Assembly (NCBI RefSeq): GCF_000186865.1
Contig: NW_008705572.1
Span: 83,384 to 147,383, forward strand
DNA length: 64,000 bases
DNA from: Aureococcus anophagefferens
Lineage: Eukaryota > Sar > Pelagophyceae > Pelagomonadales > Pelagomonadaceae
Reading direction: 5' to 3'
A program made the translations under genes and the position numbers. The notes under the pieces were generated by a model. That model had not been told where the DNA came from. It saw only the letters and a program-made list of their open reading frames with translations, and searched no databases. Positions 17,579 through 26,910 of the stretch are shown one piece after another. The stretch's first letter is position 1. Each line of letters opens with the position of its first letter.

Positions 17579-18254
17579 CCGACCGAGGGTTCCCCTTGCA
17601 CATAACGCCCCCTTGGATATACAGGCCGGGAGAGTTCCCCGTGCGCCCTTTTTTGAACGCCCCTCTTAGGCGCTCCCTCGCTCCCTCGCCAGGCTATCCA
17701 TAGACCGACTGTCCGTCGACGACGCCGAGTACCGCCACCGTCTGTAGCAGAAGGGCCGTGTGAGAGGTGTCGAAATTTCAGAGAGGATCTCACCGACCCC
17801 CGGCCAGCAAATCGGTCGAAACTGTTTCGACGCAATAATTACCCCGGGCTGGACTCGATTTCAGCACCTCCGATCCATCACCGTCTCGCGCGCGCCGGCG
17901 CGGGCTTTGCACGCGCTCTCGCGCCGTTTTAGGGGTTGGATCGCGTCGCTCGCTCCCCTCAGAGTGCATCGCCCGCCGCGCGCCTCCGGGGAGGACCCCG
18001 AAGGCGTTGAGAACGGCGAAGGCGCCGAAGACTCCGTTGAGCTCGCGAAACTCGACCGCAAAAGCCCCCTGGCGCGCCGCCGCCCGCGCGTACCCGCCAA
18101 AACGCGGCTTCCATACTTGCAGCGGCGTGAGCGCGCCTCGGATCCCCCCCCCGAAGGCGACGCGCGCGCGCGCTCGGTCGTTCGGCGACGACGTCGAACC
18201 GGCTCGAGCGGCTTCGCCGACATCGCGGCGCAGGTCCAGAACGCCCTCGACATC
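17579..18254. other. Intergenic region and possible upstream exons of the LRR gene
   Basis: 676 bp. The frame of the LRR gene stays open upstream to about 17760 without any ATG, and a good acceptor (gcggcgcag) lies near 18234, so one or more 5' exons may be hidden here. A 30-bp stretch around 17754-17781 (core gtgagaggtgtcga) recurs at 20344-20370 on the far side of the LRR gene. Minus-strand open frames in this stretch look like compositional shadows. Confidence 0.4.
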
Positions 18255-20008
18255 ATGCTGCGCCACCTCAAGAAGTTCACGGTCTACTCCTCGGTGATCG
18301 TTGCTGGCCAGGCCTCTCGCGCCCTCGACAACGCGCCCGCCGGGCAAGATGAGTCCGAGGACGCCGAGGACCTGCTCCGTCGACTCTCCGAGTGCGAGGA
18401 CGCTTCCTACGTCCAGATCTTCGGCGACTGCTACGACCCGGATACGACGGACCTGCGAGCTGCCCCCGCGCCCCCGATGCGCGCCGCGCGACCGACCCTC
18501 GGCGTCGCAGGGACCTAGTGAATTTCTACTACGGTGGCTACTACTACGGCCGCCCCGATATCACCGGCACGATCCCGACCGAGATCGGCCTGCTCACGGC
18601 GCTGACGTCCCTGCGAGTTTCCCCCGCGTCCCCGACGCCCGGCGCGGCGCGCGACCGCCCCTCGGCGTCGCAGGGACCTCCCCGGCGGCGATATCTCCGG
18701 CACGTTCCCGACCGAGATCGGCCAGCTCACGGCGCTGACGTCCCTGCGAGTTCCACCCGCGTCCCCCGACGCCCGGCGCGGCGCGCGACCGCCCCTCGGC
18801 GTCGCAGGGGTCTCCGCGACAACAAGATCACCGGCCGGATCCCGACCGAGATCGGCCAGCTCTCGGCGCTGACGAAGCTGCGAGTTCCCCCCGCGTCCCC
18901 GACGCCCGGCGCGCCGCGCGACCGACCCTCGGCGTCGCAGGTGGCTCAACGACAATCAGCTCGACGGCCCGATCCCGACCGAGATCGGCCAGCTCACGGC
19001 GCTGACGTCCCTGCGAGTTCCACCCGCGTCCCCCGACGCCCGGCGCGCCGCGCGACCGACCCTCGGCGTCGCAGGTGGCTCGACGGCAACAAGATCACCG
19101 GCCCGATCCCGACCGTGATCGGCCAGCTCACGGCGCTGACGTACCTGCGAGTTCCCCCGCGTCCACGACGCGCGGCGCGCCGCGCGATCGCCCCTCGGCG
19201 TCGCAGGTGGCTCAACGACAATCAGCTCGACGGCCCGATCCCGACCGAGATCGGCCAGCTCACGAAACTGGACTTCCTGCGAGTTCCCCCCGCGTCCCCG
19301 ACGCCCGGCGCGGCGCGCGACCGCCCCTCGGCGTCGCAGGTTCCTCGAAGACAACGAGATCACCGGCCCGATCCCGACCGATATCGGCCAGCTCACGGCA
19401 CTGAATTCCCTGCGAGTTCCCCCCGCGTCCCCGACGCCCGGCGCGCCGCGCGACCATCCCTCGGCGTCGCAGGCATCTCGGAGACAACCAGATCACCGGC
19501 CCGATCCCGACGGAGATGGGCATGCTCACGAAGCTGGGGTACCTGCGAGTTCCCCCCGCGTCCCCGACGCCCGGCGCGCCGCGCGACCGCCCCTCGGTGT
19601 CGCAGGTACCTCGAAGACAACAAGATCACCGGCACGTTCCCGCTCGCCCTCTGCGACGCCGAGCATTGTTCCGCCAAGTCCGGCAACGACCTCGTCGCGC
19701 CGTGCGGCACGACGGGCTGCTGCGATCTCGCTTCTCGTCCGGCGGCCTGCTCCTCGTCCGGCGGCGGCGACGCGTGCTCGGGACTCGCGAAGAAGACCTG
19801 CAAGAAGTCCGCGGGCTGCGCGTACAAGAAGAAGACGTGCATCTCGTGCTCCGAGCTGTCGAAGAAAAAGTGCAAGAAGACCGACGGCTGCGACTACAAG
19901 AAGAAGCAGTGCACCTACTCGTGCTCGAGACTGTCGAAGAAAAAGTGCAAGAAGACCGACCGCTGCAAGTACAAGAAAAAGAAGGACAAGTGCCTCGCCA
20001 AGAAGTAG
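18255..20008 (+). CDS. Leucine-rich-repeat protein with Cys/Lys-rich C-terminal repeats
   Basis: Ten exons from the first in-frame ATG at 18255 (true start may be upstream): 18255-18454, 18511-18612, then seven 72-bp exons from 18674 to 19544, and 19606-20008; 402 residues. All nine introns are 56-62 bp, phase 2, start GCGAG and end GTCGCAG or GTGTCGCAG. Each 72-bp exon is exactly one 24-residue plant-type LRR (pattern WLNDNQLDGPIPTEIGQLTA). Using the GT four bases inside each intron would destroy the LRR frame, so the GC donors are required. After the LRRs come three copies of a Cys/Lys motif (CSELSKKKCKKTDGCDYKKK type). No membrane span or kinase is visible. A recognition or adhesion role is typical of the fold, but not shown. 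Confidence 0.8.
18674..19605 (+). repeat. Tandem exon+intron units of the LRR gene
   Basis: Seven consecutive units of about 133 bp, each a 72-bp LRR exon plus a nearly identical 60-62-bp intron (gcgagttcc ... ctcggcgtcgcag). Introns as well as exons are conserved between units, so whole exon+intron blocks were duplicated. One exon type (WLNDNQLDGPIPT) occurs twice almost unchanged, at 18941-19012 and 19207-19278, suggesting a recent two-unit duplication. Confidence 0.9.
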
Positions 20009-20418
20009 TGCGCCCTAGGGCCAAGGAATCGGGCGCGCGAGGTCTCAACGACCCCCGCCCGCCGAGGCCCGCGTCGGGCCACCAGCCCGCCGCCAGGCGC
20101 CTCCACCGAAAGTCACCCCGCGCGCCACACCCCCACTCTCCGAGCCTCGCGCCGACCGCCCGCGTCGTCGTCGCCTCCTCTTCGGAGGAGCGCGGCCGTT
20201 CGACGCGGCGCGCGAGGCGCGTCGCTCCGTTATATCCGCGCGCCTCCCAAGTGTATATATACTAGTACTTCCGCACGCGTCGGCGCTGGGTGCCTGCCCT
20301 CCAAACGGACCCGGGCTTTGGAGGAACCATGCGTGAGGAAAGGGGTCGTGAGAGGTGTCGAGATTCCAGCGATTGACGGAGCATCTCTCGACGTCGTTTG
20401 CTTTTTATCCCAGGGCCA
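20009..20418. other. Convergent intergenic region
   Basis: 410 bp between the 3' ends of the LRR gene (plus) and the translin/TRAX gene (minus). It contains the second copy of the gtgagaggtgtcga repeat at about 20344-20370 and a short AT-rich patch (gtatatatactagtac) near 20253. I see no gene. Confidence 0.5.
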
Positions 20419-21753
20419 TTACTCGTCGTCGTCGTCGGGCTTGCCGCGCTTCGCCTCGTGGCCGTCGTCGCCCGCGGACGAGAGGGGCCGCTTGCCGCCG
20501 TGGAGCGCGAGCTCGTAGAGGATGGCCTCGATCTTCTTCACGGCCGTCGACAGGGGGTCGAGCTTCTTGCCGAGCTTGGGCGGCAGCGCGAGGCCGCCGA
20601 GCTGCTCGAGGACCGCGACGTCCGTCGCGTAGACGCGGTGGACCGCGTCGACGTCGCGCTTCGTCGCCGCGGCGACGGCGACGCGGCCGATCTCGCCCGT
20701 GAGGTCGCAGACGCCGCCGAGGTACTCCTCGTCGCTCAGCGGCAGGCCGAGCGCGTCCGGCGCGGCGACGGCGCCGTCGTGCGCGAGCCAGTGCGCGAAG
20801 AGCGCGGCCTCGGCCCACTCCTCGAGCGCGCTGCTCAGCGCGCCGTAGCGGAGCTGGGGCCACTTGGTCACGAGCTCCGGGTCGTCGAGGATGGCCTCGG
20901 CCGCGGCCGTCGCCGCGGCGAGCAGCGCGTCGGCCTTCTTGCCGTCGCCGCGGTGGCACGCGAAGATGGCCTGCTTGGCGCCCTTCTGCACGTCGCGGCT
21001 CAGCTTGATGACGCGCTCGCGCGCGGCGTCGGAGGCGTCCATGCGCGCCTTGACGGCCGCGAGCGACGCGAGGCACGGCGCCGGCGCGGCCTCCTCCGCG
21101 GCGGCCTCGGACGCCTTCCCCGCGAGCGACTGCTCGTAGAGCACGTCCTCGAGGCGCCGCAGCGCGTACTTCAGGCCGTCGTACTTGCGCCGGAGCGGGC
21201 CGTTGCGGAAGTCGAAGTCGAGGAGCGCGCCGTTGAGCTCCGCGACGCCGTCGCGGCAGATCGCCACGGACGCGGCGTCGCCGACGGTCGCGCGCCGCGT
21301 CGCGTAGCGCACGAGCTCCTGCGCCGCGCCCAGGAGGCCGCCGACGTACTCGTTGTCGACGTCCGCGTCCGACTCGGGCAGCGCCGGGAAGCGGCCCGTC
21401 GTCACGAACGCGAGCGCCGCGCCGACGACGGCGGTGGCCTCGCCGCAGTCCCGCAGGGGGAAGCTCCGCTGCCGCGTCGCCGGATTGAAGCCCGCGACCG
21501 CGGGCACGGCGGCGAGCGCCGCGGCCGCGCGCGCGTGCGCCGCCGACGCGCACTCGAGCTCGCCGAGCTGGAACTGCAGCGCCGCGAGGGTGGCGTCCTT
21601 GCGCACCTCGCGCGCGTGATCTCCGGCGACGCGGTGCTGCTCGCGCTCCGCCTCGAGGCGCGCGGCGAGCGGCGCCCAGCCTTGTAGGGCCGCGAGGCGC
21701 GGAATAATCGTCGGCGGCGCGGGGATGCGAGCGGATGCGAGTGCCATTGCCAT
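20419..21753 (-). CDS. Translin-TRAX fusion protein (single-chain C3PO)
   Basis: 444 residues in one exon. Translin and TRAX (translin-associated factor X) are normally separate proteins that assemble into C3PO, an RNase acting in small-RNA and tRNA processing. Here both lie in one chain. Residues about 45-215 match translin, best in the segment NGPLRRKYDGLKYALRRLED. Residues about 230-425 match TRAX: EEWAEA followed by EEYLGGVCDLTGEIGR, which keep the E-x-x-E and D-L-T-G-E acidic residues that form the TRAX active site. The translin half has no equivalent of the acid residues, as expected. The C-terminal tail is basic then acidic (AKRGKPDDDDE), perhaps a nuclear signal. No intron or frameshift separates the halves. 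Confidence 0.85.
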   Translation of the reverse strand: MAMALASARIPAPPTIIPRLAALQGWAPLAARLEAEREQHRVAGDHAREVRKDATLAALQFQLGELECASAAHARAAAALAAVPAVAGFNPATRQRSFPLRDCGEATAVVGAALAFVTTGRFPALPESDADVDNEYVGGLLGAAQELVRYATRRATVGDAASVAICRDGVAELNGALLDFDFRNGPLRRKYDGLKYALRRLEDVLYEQSLAGKASEAAAEEAAPAPCLASLAAVKARMDASDAARERVIKLSRDVQKGAKQAIFACHRGDGKKADALLAAATAAAEAILDDPELVTKWPQLRYGALSSALEEWAEAALFAHWLAHDGAVAAPDALGLPLSDEEYLGGVCDLTGEIGRVAVAAATKRDVDAVHRVYATDVAVLEQLGGLALPPKLGKKLDPLSTAVKKIEAILYELALHGGKRPLSSAGDDGHEAKRGKPDDDDE

Positions 21754-22019
21754 TGGGCGATGCGAGAAGTTGATCGTGTTGTGGCGGTCGCGACTTCGCG
21801 ATGTCGGCCTTCGACGGCGTCCGCGCAGCCTCCGCGCCGATGTCGTCGCCGCGTGGGGGTCCCGGACCCATGAGTAGACGAATACACGTGGGTCAGTTTA
21901 TTGCTCGTCGAACCATTGGCCGCTGGGATGTCAAGCGAGGCGTTCGAAGAACTGCGTCGTCCTACCCGCTCCTCAACAGCGGCTCGACGCTCTAGTCGGG
22001 AGTAAACATTACTACGAGT

Positions 22020-22688
22020 CTAGTAGCCGCCGCGGAGCATGTAGAATTCCGCGACGGCGGACATCACGTCGCGCGGGCGGTCGCCGAAACACTTCGTGAG
22101 GATGGAGACGTGGACGTCCAGTTGCCGCGCCGCGTACTCGTCGAAGCCGCCCGCTTTCTTGACGGCGTCGACGAGCGCCCAGGCGGAAGCGCTGCGAAAA
22201 TCTCTCGCAGGGGGGGCAATGCTACTGACCGCGGCCCCGGCGCGGAGGAGATCGAGCAGGATGAATCGATGGCCGTCGTGAAGGGCTCTACCGAATGGCG
22301 TCACGGTCATGATTCCTCTTCCGGTACCCGCGTCGACATCGGCGCCCGCCTCTATGAGAGCAAGGATCAGCGCACGGTGGGCCCGCTTGCACAATCTGCC
22401 GTCAGGTGAGTAACCAGTAGTAGCCAGAAGTAACGGAGTCATATTATCGACAGGGGTTCGGGCGTTTACATGCGCGCCCGCTGACAAGAGAAGCTTGACA
22501 GCTTCAACACGCTTAAAAAAAGCAGCCAACTGCAACGGTGCATACTGATCGGCGCCTTCATAACGGGGGGGTTCACGCCGATTCGGGTCGGCGCCCGCAG
22601 CGAGCGCACTTCGCATGCTTAACGTGTCTCCAGACCTCGCAGCAAGTAGAAGGATAGCATCATTTCGGAGCATCGCGCTCGTCTCCAT
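22020..22688 (-). CDS. Ankyrin-repeat protein
   Basis: 222 residues from the ATG at 22688 (the open frame upstream begins with TTG). Three to four ankyrin repeats fill residues 8-150: LLLAARSGDTLSMRSALAAG, then APLQLAAFFKRVEAVKLLLS, then an expanded repeat with TPLLLATTGYS, then TPFGRALHDGHRFILLDLLR. The C-terminal 70 residues are a different helical region with FGDRPRDVM. Base composition is clearly less GC-rich than the neighbours. It may belong to an expanded family of ankyrin genes, or have been acquired. The role of such proteins is usually protein binding, nothing more specific. Confidence 0.7.
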   Translation of the reverse strand: METSAMLRNDAILLLAARSGDTLSMRSALAAGADPNRREPPRYEGADQYAPLQLAAFFKRVEAVKLLLSAGAHVNARTPVDNMTPLLLATTGYSPDGRLCKRAHRALILALIEAGADVDAGTGRGIMTVTPFGRALHDGHRFILLDLLRAGAAVSSIAPPARDFRSASAWALVDAVKKAGGFDEYAARQLDVHVSILTKCFGDRPRDVMSAVAEFYMLRGGY

Positions 22689-22852
22689 CGCTCGGTTTTT
22701 CCACGGATTTGCACACAAGCTCTTTGTCGACAGGAATTTGGGGTCGAAGAGGGCCGGACGAGGCCCTATGCTTCAATGGCGGCGGCGACTCGGCGCGATC
22801 GCCGACAAAATTTCCACAAGGACCCCGCGCTTACCAAGCGCCTCGTCTAGCC

Positions 22853-22915
22853 GGTGTGGTCGTCCACGTCGTGTAGTTGTCCGCGTCGTGTGGTTGTCCG
22901 CGCGTCGTGTGGAGG
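22853..22915 (+). repeat. Short tandem repeats upstream of the fusion gene at 22938
   Basis: Three to four imperfect copies of a 17-19-bp unit (gtcgtgtggttgtccgc) end 23 bp before the ATG of the sulfotransferase/GT90 gene. They sit where the core promoter or 5' leader is expected. Confidence 0.7.
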
Positions 22916-22937
22916 GACAAATTATCACCTGACCACA

Positions 22938-25900
22938 ATGCGATGGCTCGTGGTCGCCGTCGCGCTCTGCGTCGCGAGCGCAGAGGACGAGCCGCTCGAG
23001 TGCCCCTGCGGCCTCGACGACAAGCCCTGGCCGTCGACGCCGCCGAAGGACCAGGCCCTCGTCTTTTTGCACGTGCCTAAAGCGGGCACGTCCTGGACCG
23101 TCACCATGGCCCAGGTGCCCGCGGCCTGCCACGGCGTGTCGTCCGCGGGCCTCGGCGCGGCGATGCGGCGGTGCGTCCGCGAGGGCAACAACTTCCAGGA
23201 GGAGTGCGCGTTCGAGGTGCTCCACGGGCGGAGCCCGCGGTGCATGAACGCGCTGAAGCGGTCCGTGCGCGCGCACCAGCCGCTCAGCGCCGCGCGCGCG
23301 CCGCCGGACCGCTACGTGGCCATGTTCCGCGAGCCGGTCCAGCGCCTCGCGTCGCTCGCGCGCGCGGCCCGGCGCCGGAAAAAAAAAGGGCGATCGCGAA
23401 GCATTCACACCTGATCGCTCGTCCGCGCAGGCATGGCCCAGGCGAACCAGGCGCGGGGCTCCCGGAACCTGCCCGGCGCCGGGTCGTCGACCTACGCCGA
23501 CGTTTTGTACGCGCGGCTGCCGAATTTGACGCGCGCGACGTTCTCCGAGCAGCCCGAGGTCCTGGGCTGCGCGACGCGCATGCTGACGGGCGTCCCCTGC
23601 GTGGGACCGACAACGGTCCTCGCGGAGGACGTCCGCGCGGCCGTCGCCGCGGTGTCGAAGCTCGGCTTCGTCGGACTCACGGAGCGCTGGACGGAATCCG
23701 TGTGCCTCTTCCACCGGACCTTCGGGCTCCCGAGACCGAAGAGGGCGCAGGCGCTCAACTCGCGCGCGGGAAATATCTACGGCGAAGCAGAGCGCGGCGC
23801 CGCGCGGGACCCGGCGGACGAAGCGGTCTACGCCGAGGCCGCGCGCGTCTTCGCCGCGAGGCTCCGGGAACGCGGCGCGGCCGCGTCCTGCGTCGCCGAC
23901 GCGGAAGCGCTGGCCGTCGCGCCGCCGCGACCCGGGGAAAAAACGGTGCGCTACGACGAGCCCGGCGACGAAGCGCCGGAGCTTCCCCCCTTGGACTGGG
24001 CGTCCGCGCCGCGGGCCTGGCGCTTCTTGGAGCGCGACGCCGCGGCCTTCTCGCGCTTCGACCGGGCCGCCGTCGCCCGGGCCTTCCACGAGCCCGCGGA
24101 CCCGACGCGGCGCGGCGCGCGCGCGACGACGGCCGGCGGCCGCCTCTTCGTCGAGTACGCGCGCGACCGCGATCTGATGGGCGTCGCGCACTGGTACCGC
24201 GTGCCGACCTTCGCCGCGGCCCTGCTCGAGGTGCTCCGGCGCGCGCCGGACCTGCCCGCCGTCGACTTCGTGCTCCTGCCCATGGACGTGCCCGGGATCA
24301 CGCGCGCCGGCGACCCGCCGCTCTTCGCGGAGGCGCGGTCGCGGCGCGAGCCGCCGGACGCGCGCCAGTGGCTGCTGCCGTCCTTCGACACGTTCCGCCT
24401 CGAGGGCGGCGACGTCGGCGACGTGGCGCCCGCGGCGACGCGCGAGGCGTCCGGCGCGTACTGGCGGGGCACCGTGCGCCTCTTCTACGGCTACGCGCGC
24501 GACACCTTCGTCGTCGCGCGGAAGGCTTTGATGTCCCTCGGCCAGGACGCCGTCGGCGGCGACGCGCTGGCGGAGCCCGTGGACCGGCGGCTCCAGTTCA
24601 GCGGCGGCGCGGGCACCTGGCGGCGCTGGACCGTGTCGACGGCCTGCGATCGAAGCGACGGCCGCCTCGATCTGGTCGAACCGCGCGGCGTCGAGCTGAG
24701 CGTCGGCTCCGCGTCCGAGCCGCAGCGCACGTCGCTCGTCGCCGACGTCAAAGAGCTGCGTGCGACGCTCCTCGCCGACGCGGCGGGCGGAAACGCGCCG
24801 ACGAACGCGAAGCTGCGGAACTACGGCTTCGGCGACCACGGCGCCGCGTGCGCCAAGGAGGCGCTCCTCTATCTGGACGGCATCTCGACGTCCAACGGGC
24901 TCAAGTACTACCTGGCCTGCGGCGTGCCCGTGCTCATGGACGAGGCGGCGACCTTCGAGGATCTGATCACGGCGGCCTGGGCGTCGACGACGCCCGGGGG
25001 GCGGTTGCGGCCCGGCGTCGACTACGCGTCCGTCGGGCGGCGCGGCGACACGTTCCGGGGCGACGCGGACGGCGTCGCGGCCCTGGAGCGGCGCTTCTGC
25101 GACGACGTCGCCGGCGCCGTCGACGGCCTGCGCGCGGACCCCGCGGCCGCGGCGGCCATGGGCCAAAGGGGCCGCGCGGTGGCCCTCGAGGTCGGCTCCG
25201 CGCGCGCGGCGCTCGAGTACCTCGAACTGGCGCTCCGGGCCTACGCGCGGCTCCAGAACTTCGGCGCGCCGCCCGGCGGCGCGCGGCCGCGTTTGAGGGA
25301 TGGCCGGGGGGTTCCCGCGGCCGCGCGGGAGACGCGGCTCGACGACGACGCGGACGTCCGCCACGCGTACGCGGAGCTCCAAATCGTGCTCCTCGGCGAC
25401 GGCGACCCCGAGGCGCTCTTCGCGCCGGCGGCGGGCCCCTCGAAAGCGTCCCCGCGGCCCGGCGCGTGCGCGGGGCGGTCCGGCACGCCGCCCGTCGTCG
25501 TCGCCGGCCAGTCCGTCGGCTCGCGCGCCTCGGCCGTCGCGTTTCTCCTCCGCGCGGCGGGCCTGCGCCTCAACGGCCTCGACGACGACGGCACAAACTC
25601 GGCGGCGCGCACGGTCGTCGCGAAGACCGCGGGCCGCGACAAGGGCGCGAACAAGGCGCGTCGCAGCGACGCGGCCGCGCCGGACCCGGTCGACGCCGCG
25701 GCCGTCGCGCTCGCGGGCTTCGACGGCCTGCGGACGTTGGCGACGGCGGGGCGGCTCAAGTCCCTGCTGTACGACGTGGAGGAGCTGCCGGTAGCGGACC
25801 GGCGCGCGGAGCTCGCGGCCGCGTGCGCGTTCGCGCTCGACGTTTCCGCGCTCGCCGCGGGCGACGGCCCCTGGGGCTGGCGGTCGACGCGCAACGCGTT

Positions 25901-26864
25901 CCACCTGCCGGCCTTCCAGGTCGCCTTCCCGGGCTTCCGCCTGCTCCACGTCGTCCGCGACGTCCGCCGCGTCGTCGCGCCGGGCGCCGAGGGCGCGCCC
26001 GCCGCGTGGCGCCGCTACGGCCTCGCCGTCGCCTTCGCGCCGGCCGGCGGCCGCTGCGACCGCGTCTACGGCGGCGTCGTCGCCTGGCGGAAGACCTTCG
26101 AGGCGTTCTGGGCCGAGCAGCAGACGGCGCTCGCCGCCGCCGGCGCGGCGCTCGGGCCCGCGCGCTACCGCCTCGCGCGCGTCGAGGACCTCGCCGCGGG
26201 CGACGCCGAGGCGGACGCGGCGGTCGCGTGGGCCCTCGGCGACAGCCCCCCGGCGCCCGGCGCCCGGGTCGCCGCCTTTGGCGACGCGCCGGAGCCCGCA
26301 AATGCGCCGCACGCCTGCGACGTTCTGGTCGACGGCGTCTTCGAGGGCCGCGGCGCCGCGTTCCTGCGGACGCAGCTCCGCGGCGTCGGCCGCGCGCCGC
26401 TGTCCCTCGCGCCGGAGACGTCCGTCGTCGACTTCCTCCGCGAGACGGGGGCCTGGTCGCCGCAGGACGACGCCGCGGCGGAGGCCTTCTTCTCGGACGT
26501 CGCGTTCGGAGACGGCGGCGAGCGGCGTCTCGAGCTCAAGTCGAGCTTCGCGCGGCGCCTCGCGGCCGCGCCGCGCCTCGCGGCCGTCGCGGCCGTCAAG
26601 GCGCGCTGCGCCGACGGCGCCCGGGACCTCGCGGCGCCCGTCGCGGCGGCGCTTGCGGCGCTCGGCTACGCGGCGACCGTCGCCGTCGCGCCGCGCGCGT
26701 ACGCGGCGCGCGGCGCGGCGACGGCGGCCCAGCGGCTCTACGCGGACGTCCCCGCGGCGTCCTACTGCGCCGGCGACGACGCGGCGCCGGCCGTGCCGCC
26801 GGCGTCCAAGGGGGGCGGCGGCCGGCGGCGGCGGGGGCGGCGCGGGAAGAAGGGGCCCGGGTGA
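22938..26864 (+). CDS. Sulfotransferase / GT90 / sulfotransferase-like fusion protein
   Basis: 1285 residues, exons 22938-23361 and 23431-26864, joined by a GC-AG intron (no phase-compatible GT exists). A signal peptide (RWLVVAVALCVASA) points to the secretory pathway. Residues about 38-245 are sulfotransferase-like: FLHVPKAGTSW is the PAPS 5'-phosphosulfate loop, RYVAMFREPVQRL the 3'-phosphate site, and GLTERWTESVCLF a later conserved helix. Residues about 340-670 resemble the CAP10/GT90 glycosyltransferases, with LLPSFDTF, AYWRGT and LDGISTSNGLKYYLACG. Residues about 820-1090 look like a second, divergent sulfotransferase (VVAGQSVGSRASAVAFLLRA, LLHVVRDVRRVV). A Golgi enzyme building a sulfated glycan is the natural inference. 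The Arg/Gly-rich C-terminus is unexplained. Confidence 0.75.
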
Positions 26865-26910
26865 TGGGTCGCAAACTATCCTTCGAAGTATGTACTAGGA
26901 CGTATTAGCA

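Noticed and set aside
17790..18347. Minus-strand 185-codon frame upstream of the LRR gene
   Set aside because: Starts and composition look random, it overlaps the likely first exon of the LRR gene, and no motif is visible. Left unannotated.
18392..20008. LRR gene read as one long exon without introns
   Set aside because: Reading straight through gives repeated Arg/Pro strings between LRR pieces. With the GC-AG introns the LRRs join perfectly, so the straight reading is wrong.
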